In this document: piece after piece, positions 60,079 to 64,000 of the stretch
Numbering within the stretch: the stretch's first letter is position 1
Layout of the letters: every line of letters begins with the position of its first letter
Assembly: GCA_031396205.1 (NCBI GenBank)
Contig: JANNKH010000080.1
Coordinates: forward strand, 1-64,000
Reading direction: 5' to 3'
DNA length: 64,000 nucleotides
Origin: CAISIP01 sp031396205
Lineage (GTDB): Bacteria > Pseudomonadota > Gammaproteobacteria > Burkholderiales > Burkholderiaceae_C
Made by a program: the position numbers and the translations under genes
The notes under the pieces: model-generated
Told to the model about the DNA's origin: nothing
Database searches by the model: none
The model's input: only the letters and a program-made list of their open reading frames with translations

Positions 60079-61134
60079 TCAACGGGATGACTCTGGTGGA
60101 ATATGCGCGGCCGCAGGCAGCGCAGCTGGCGTGGCTTGCGGAAAATGGCAGGCCACCAGATGCTCCTGGGTCAGCGGCGTCAATTCCGGACGTTGCGTAT
60201 CGCACCGGTCCTGTGCGTTTGGGCAGCGGTGCGCATAGGGACAAGCGTGGGGCAATTGCACCCGCGCCGCAACCGAGTCGGTGCGCTTGCGCTGGTCGCC
60301 CGGCTGGCGCGGCTCCATGCGGGGCACTGCGTCCAGCAGCGCGCGGGTGTAGGGATGGGCCGCATTGCGAAACAGCGTCTGCGGCCTGCCTCGCTCGACG
60401 ATCCGGCCCTGAAAGATCACCGCGACATCGGCGCACAGGTGGTCGACCACAGCCAGGTCATGGCTGATTAGCAGATAGGTGACATCGAACTCGGCCTGAA
60501 GATCCTGCATCAGGTTGAGCACCTGTGCCTGCACCGAGACGTCCAGCGCGCTGACAGGTTCGTCGGCAACGATCAGCCGGGGCCGCGTGATGAGCGCGCG
60601 CGCAATCGCAATGCGCTGGCGCTGGCCGCCGGAGAATTCATGCGGATATTTCTCCAGGTCGCTCGCCCGCAGGCCGACCGACAGCAGGACTTCCTGCGCT
60701 CTGCGGGCCTGGTCCGCCGGCGTGGTGTCGGCCTGGGCCTGCAGCGGCTCGGTCACGATGCGCGACACCGTCTGGCGCGGGTCCAGTGAACCGTAGGGGT
60801 CCTGGAACACCATCTGGAAATCGCGCCGCGCCTGGCGCAGGCTCAACGGGTCGAGTGTGGCCATGTCGCGTCCCAGGATGTGTACGCTGCCGCTGCTGGG
60901 CGGCTCCAGCGCCATGACCAGTCGCGCCAGTGTCGACTTGCCCGATCCGGATTCGCCCACGATGCCCAGGCTGCGTCCGGCATACAAGGCAAAACTCACG
61001 CCCTGCAGCGCATGCACCAGGGGCGGGGCCTGCCACAACTTCTCGCGTGGCAGCTTGTAGGTGCGTGTGACCTGGTCGACGACCAGCAACGGGTCGCTTG
61101 GCGAGGCAGCGGTGCCGGGGGTCATCGATGTCAT
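60079..61134 (-). CDS. Peptide ABC transporter ATP-binding protein (DppF-like)
   Basis: The 351-residue ATPase has Walker A GESGSGKST at residues 60-68, signature FSGGQRQRI near 182 and Walker B LIVADEPVSALD. The C-terminal oligopeptide/dipeptide domain has the cysteine motif CPYAHRCPNAQDRC. The start at 61134 overlaps the preceding ATPase gene by 4 bp (ATGA), so the two are translationally coupled. It forms a heterodimer with that subunit to drive the importer. Confidence 0.94.
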   Translation of the reverse strand: MTSMTPGTAASPSDPLLVVDQVTRTYKLPREKLWQAPPLVHALQGVSFALYAGRSLGIVGESGSGKSTLARLVMALEPPSSGSVHILGRDMATLDPLSLRQARRDFQMVFQDPYGSLDPRQTVSRIVTEPLQAQADTTPADQARRAQEVLLSVGLRASDLEKYPHEFSGGQRQRIAIARALITRPRLIVADEPVSALDVSVQAQVLNLMQDLQAEFDVTYLLISHDLAVVDHLCADVAVIFQGRIVERGRPQTLFRNAAHPYTRALLDAVPRMEPRQPGDQRKRTDSVAARVQLPHACPYAHRCPNAQDRCDTQRPELTPLTQEHLVACHFPQATPAALPAAAHIPPESSR

Positions 61135-62114
61135 CGCGGGTCCTGCGCCATGACCACTGCGAGCCGCAGGCAGCTTGCCTCGTGGCCCGGGTCGATCGTC
61201 TCTGCAGGTGGGCGGGTCGTGACACATGCCGGTTGCGCCCAGGAGCAGCGGTCGGCAAAGGCACAGCCGGCGGGCAGGTCGACCAGTTCCGGCACGGTGC
61301 CATCGATCGTCGTCAGTCGCGTTCCTGCGGGCGCACCCAGTCGGGGCCTGGCGCCAAAAAGGCCTCGGGTGTAGGGGTGCGCCCTATGGCCAAATACCTG
61401 CCGCGTGGCGCCGCTTTCAATCACACTGCCGCCATACATCACCATCATGCGTTCGACGTTCTGTGCAATCACGCCCAGATCGTGCGAGATCAACAGCAGC
61501 GCCATCGAGCGCTCGAGCACCAGGTCGTGGATCAGGTCGAGGATCTGGCCCTGGATGGTCACGTCCAGTGCGGTAGTGGGTTCGTCGGCGATCAGGATGT
61601 CGGGCTCACAGGCCAGCGCCATCGCAATCGTGATGCGCTGGCGCTGGCCGCCGGAGAACTGGTGTGGATAGGCGTGGATGCGACCCGCCGCATTGCCGAT
61701 TCCGACGCGCTCGAGCAGGTTGATGGTCTGTGCGCGGGATTGTTCGCGCCCGATGCCGCGGTGCAGGCGCATCGGTTCGGCCACCTGGTGGCCGATGGTA
61801 TGGACGGGGTTGAGTGCCGTCATCGGCTCCTGGAAAATCATGCCGATCCGGTTGCCGCGCAACCGCCGCAAAGCCGCATCGCTTTGGCCGACCAGTTCCT
61901 GGCCGTCGAAGCGGATGCTTCCGGTCACCGTGGCATTTTCGGGCAACAGCCCCATCAGCGCCATGGCAGTGATCGATTTTCCGCAACCCGACTCACCGAC
62001 CAGCCCCAGTGTGTCGCCGCGCTTGAGTCCAAAACTGACATTGCGAATGGCATCGGCCGGACCGCGTTGGGTCTGCAGGCGCACGCTGAGATCGGAGACT
62101 TCGAGCATCGGCAA
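61131..62114 (-). CDS. Peptide ABC transporter ATP-binding protein (DppD-like)
   Basis: The 327-residue ATPase has Walker A GESGCGKS at residues 40-47, signature FSGGQRQRI near 158 and ILIADEPTTALD as Walker B. The C-terminal cysteine motif CAFADRCSWAQPAC is typical of DppD/OppD. It starts 45 bp after the second permease gene. It should pair with the DppF-like ATPase that overlaps its 3' end. Confidence 0.94.
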   Translation of the reverse strand: MPMLEVSDLSVRLQTQRGPADAIRNVSFGLKRGDTLGLVGESGCGKSITAMALMGLLPENATVTGSIRFDGQELVGQSDAALRRLRGNRIGMIFQEPMTALNPVHTIGHQVAEPMRLHRGIGREQSRAQTINLLERVGIGNAAGRIHAYPHQFSGGQRQRITIAMALACEPDILIADEPTTALDVTIQGQILDLIHDLVLERSMALLLISHDLGVIAQNVERMMVMYGGSVIESGATRQVFGHRAHPYTRGLFGARPRLGAPAGTRLTTIDGTVPELVDLPAGCAFADRCSWAQPACVTTRPPAETIDPGHEASCLRLAVVMAQDPR

Positions 62115-62159
62115 TGGGCGTGTCGTGTGTCGCAGGGCAGTTCAGCGCGAGCCTGGCGC

Positions 62160-63065
62160 TTAGCGCTTGCGGGCCAGCCGGGGGTCCATCAGGTCGCGCA
62201 GCCCATCACCCAGCAGGTTCAGGCCCAGCACGGCCATGGCGATGGCCACACCGGGAAAGACAGCGAGCAGCGGCGCCTGAAATAGAAGTGTCTGGGCCTC
62301 GGCCAGCATACGACCCCAGGATGGTTGTGGCGGTTGCGTGCCCAGCCCCAGGTAGGACAACGCGGCCTCGGCCAGGATCGCGATCGCGAACCGGATCGTG
62401 ACCTGCACTGTCAATACCGACAGGATATTGGGTAGCACATGGTCCATCGTGATGCTCCACGGGCCCTTGCCACAGGCCCGTGCCGCCAGCACGAACTCGC
62501 GCGACCAGATGGCGTTGGCCGAGGCCCGGGTAATGCGCGCGAAGGTCGGTATGTTGAAGATGCCGATCGCGATGATGGAATTGACGATGCCGGCGCCGAA
62601 CACGGCCGTCATCATGATGGCCGACAGAATGGCCGGGAAGGCGAACGTGAAATCGGACAGCCGCATGATCAGCTCCTCGACCCAGCCGCGACGGGCGGCC
62701 GCGATCAGGCCGAACGCCGTGCCGGCAAGCAGGCCGATGCTCACTGCAATCACCCCCACCAGAATCGAATTGCGCGCGCCCACCAGCAGCAGCGACGCGA
62801 CGTCGCGCCCGAACGCGTCGGTACCCAGCCAGTGCGCTGCGGTGGGGCCTTGCAGCTTGCCGGGCAGGTCCATCTCATACGGCGACCAGGGGGTCCAGAC
62901 CAGCGACAGCGCCGCTGCAAACAACAGCAGCAGGGTCAAAACACCGCCCAACACGAAGCTGCGGTGTCCCATCGCGCGGCGCAGGAACGGGACCATGCCC
63001 GTGGCAGGCGGGGACGCAGCGGCGGCGGGTGCGACGATCACTGGACTATCCTGCGTGCAGCGCAC
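62160..63065 (-). CDS. Peptide ABC transporter permease (DppC-like)
   Basis: The 301-residue inner-membrane protein has one N-terminal helix near residue 37, then the BPD-transporter-1 region with about five helices. LGTDAFGRDVASLLLVGARNS and the EAA loop (FVLAARACGKGPWSITMDHVLPN) are DppC signatures. It follows the DppB-like gene by 91 bp and precedes the two ATPase genes, the usual order. Confidence 0.93.
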   Translation of the reverse strand: MRCTQDSPVIVAPAAAASPPATGMVPFLRRAMGHRSFVLGGVLTLLLLFAAALSLVWTPWSPYEMDLPGKLQGPTAAHWLGTDAFGRDVASLLLVGARNSILVGVIAVSIGLLAGTAFGLIAAARRGWVEELIMRLSDFTFAFPAILSAIMMTAVFGAGIVNSIIAIGIFNIPTFARITRASANAIWSREFVLAARACGKGPWSITMDHVLPNILSVLTVQVTIRFAIAILAEAALSYLGLGTQPPQPSWGRMLAEAQTLLFQAPLLAVFPGVAIAMAVLGLNLLGDGLRDLMDPRLARKR

Positions 63066-63156
63066 TGCGGAATTCGCCTTGGGAGCGGCCCGGCGGCGAA
63101 TGCCGTCGCCTGTGCATGGCGTGCAACCGTGTGCGTCGTTGCTGCTGCTGCTCGGT

Positions 63157-64000
63157 TCATATGTCGCTGGCCTTGACCCGCGGATCGATCACCGCGTAGA
63201 GCACGTCGACGACAAAGTTGACCACCACCACCATCGTGGCCAGGAACATCACGCAATTGCGTACCACGATCAGGTCGCGGTTGGAGATCGACTGGAAGAT
63301 CAGGCGGCCCAGACCCGGCAGGTAGAACACGTTCTCCACGACGATGGTGCCGGCCAGCAATTCGGCCGATTGAAGCCCCATGACGGTGATGACCGGAATC
63401 ATGGCATTGCGCAGTACATGACCCCACAGGGTGGCGCGCTGCGACAGGCCCTTGGCCCGGGCGGTGCGCACATAGTCCTCGCGCATGACCTCCAGTACGG
63501 CCGATCGCGTGATACGCGCCAGGATGGCCGACTGGACCACCGCCAGCGACAGCGCCGGCAGCAACAGCGCGTGCAGCCCCGGGCCGATACCTTCCTCCCA
63601 GCCCGGGAACCCGCCGGCGGAGAACCATTGCAACTTGACCGCGAACAGCAGGATCAGCAGGATTGCGAACCAGAAATTGGGTATGGCGATGCCGACCTGC
63701 GTCAGTCCCATGATCCCGACATCGCCGAGCCGGTTGTGCCGGGCGGCTGCATAGATGCCTGCCACCAGCGCCAGTACCGTTGTCAGGCTCATCGCCATTA
63801 GCGCCAACGGGACAGTCAGGGTCAGGCGTTCGAGCATCAATTGGGCGACCGGCGAACTGTAGGCATAACTGTCGCCAAGCTCGCCGGTCAACATGCCGAT
63901 GACCCAGTTCCAGTAGCGTTCGGACGCCGGCAGGTCCAGTCCCAGCTTGGTGGCCAGCGCCTGCACGGCCTCGGGCGATGCGTCCGGTCCCATCATGATC
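63157..64000 (-). CDS. Peptide ABC transporter permease (DppB-like), 5' end outside window
   Basis: At least 280 residues are visible and the frame continues past 64000, so the N-terminus is missing. The internal methionines at the edge (MMGPDASPEAVQAL) are part of the conserved DppB loop and not the real start. Six or so helices and the EAA loop (YVRTARAKGLSQRATLWGHVLRNA) mark a DppB/OppB permease. It is the first visible gene of the importer operon. Confidence 0.93.
   Translation of the reverse strand, partial: IMMGPDASPEAVQALATKLGLDLPASERYWNWVIGMLTGELGDSYAYSSPVAQLMLERLTLTVPLALMAMSLTTVLALVAGIYAAARHNRLGDVGIMGLTQVGIAIPNFWFAILLILLFAVKLQWFSAGGFPGWEEGIGPGLHALLLPALSLAVVQSAILARITRSAVLEVMREDYVRTARAKGLSQRATLWGHVLRNAMIPVITVMGLQSAELLAGTIVVENVFYLPGLGRLIFQSISNRDLIVVRNCVMFLATMVVVVNFVVDVLYAVIDPRVKASDI

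Noticed and set aside
1..64000. rRNA, tRNA, CRISPR arrays and intact insertion sequences
   Set aside because: Reading both strands I found no rRNA-like stretch, no tRNA T-loop in a cloverleaf context, no spaced direct repeats and no transposase. A tRNA scan would be decisive.

Overview
The window is GC-rich, densely coded DNA from a beta-proteobacterium, most likely Burkholderiales (an Alcaligenaceae- or Comamonadaceae-like genome). The grounds are the long haem-copper oxidase assembly locus with its small companion genes, the M16/M16/rsmD/coaD block beside ftsY, a Bug-family (TctC) binding protein, and rpoH preceded by a CIRCE operator. I saw no rRNA, tRNA, CRISPR array or intact insertion sequence.

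Layout. 1-2549 (minus): MoxR ATPase, acetyltransferase and VWA protein. 2655-3857: dihaem cytochrome c and a DUF1841 protein. 3881-7081: pcaI-pcaJ-pcaF, the last two steps of the beta-ketoadipate pathway, with a translationally coupled acetyltransferase. 7427-12698: KefB/C-type antiporter, orphan ParA, MaoC protein, trmL, comF and a BioC-like methyltransferase. 12821-22617: aa3-type cytochrome c oxidase locus (DUF2244, coxB with fused cytochrome c, ctaD, 36-residue assembly peptide, ctaG, DUF2970, subunit III, twin-TM protein, SURF1, thioredoxin-like membrane protein, ctaA, ctaB, SCO). 22699-23701: rpoH with CIRCE. 23896-29973: flavoprotein, DedA-like and DUF952 proteins, DUF485-actP acetate uptake pair and a DUF294 nucleotidyltransferase.

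30065-42585 is the accessory, catabolic part. A five-gene minus-strand operon (IlvD/Edd dehydratase, HpcH/HpaI aldolase, Bug binding protein, Gfo/Idh/MocA oxidoreductase, SDR) is divergent from a LacI regulator, with a perfect 14-bp palindrome between them. After a decayed methyltransferase comes a second minus-strand cluster that I read as suyA-suyB-slcC-comC, for interconversion of sulfolactate enantiomers and cleavage to pyruvate plus sulfite, divergent from a GntR/HutC regulator. Together the two clusters raise the possibility of a linked sulfosugar or sulfolactate route. The first cluster's substrate is unknown and several expected enzymes are absent from the window.

42678-50268 holds homologues of Escherichia coli ynjF, ynjD, ynjC and ynjB, split apart by genes of both orientations (DUF2059 protein, nitronate monooxygenase, esterase, a secreted hypothetical). 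50392-56882 returns to core functions (ftsY, two M16 peptidases, rsmD, coaD, alpha/beta hydrolase, universal stress protein). A TTC38-like TPR gene at 56934-58284 is broken by a 10-bp tandem duplication. 58423-64000 is a dipeptide/oligopeptide ABC importer operon whose first permease gene runs off the window.
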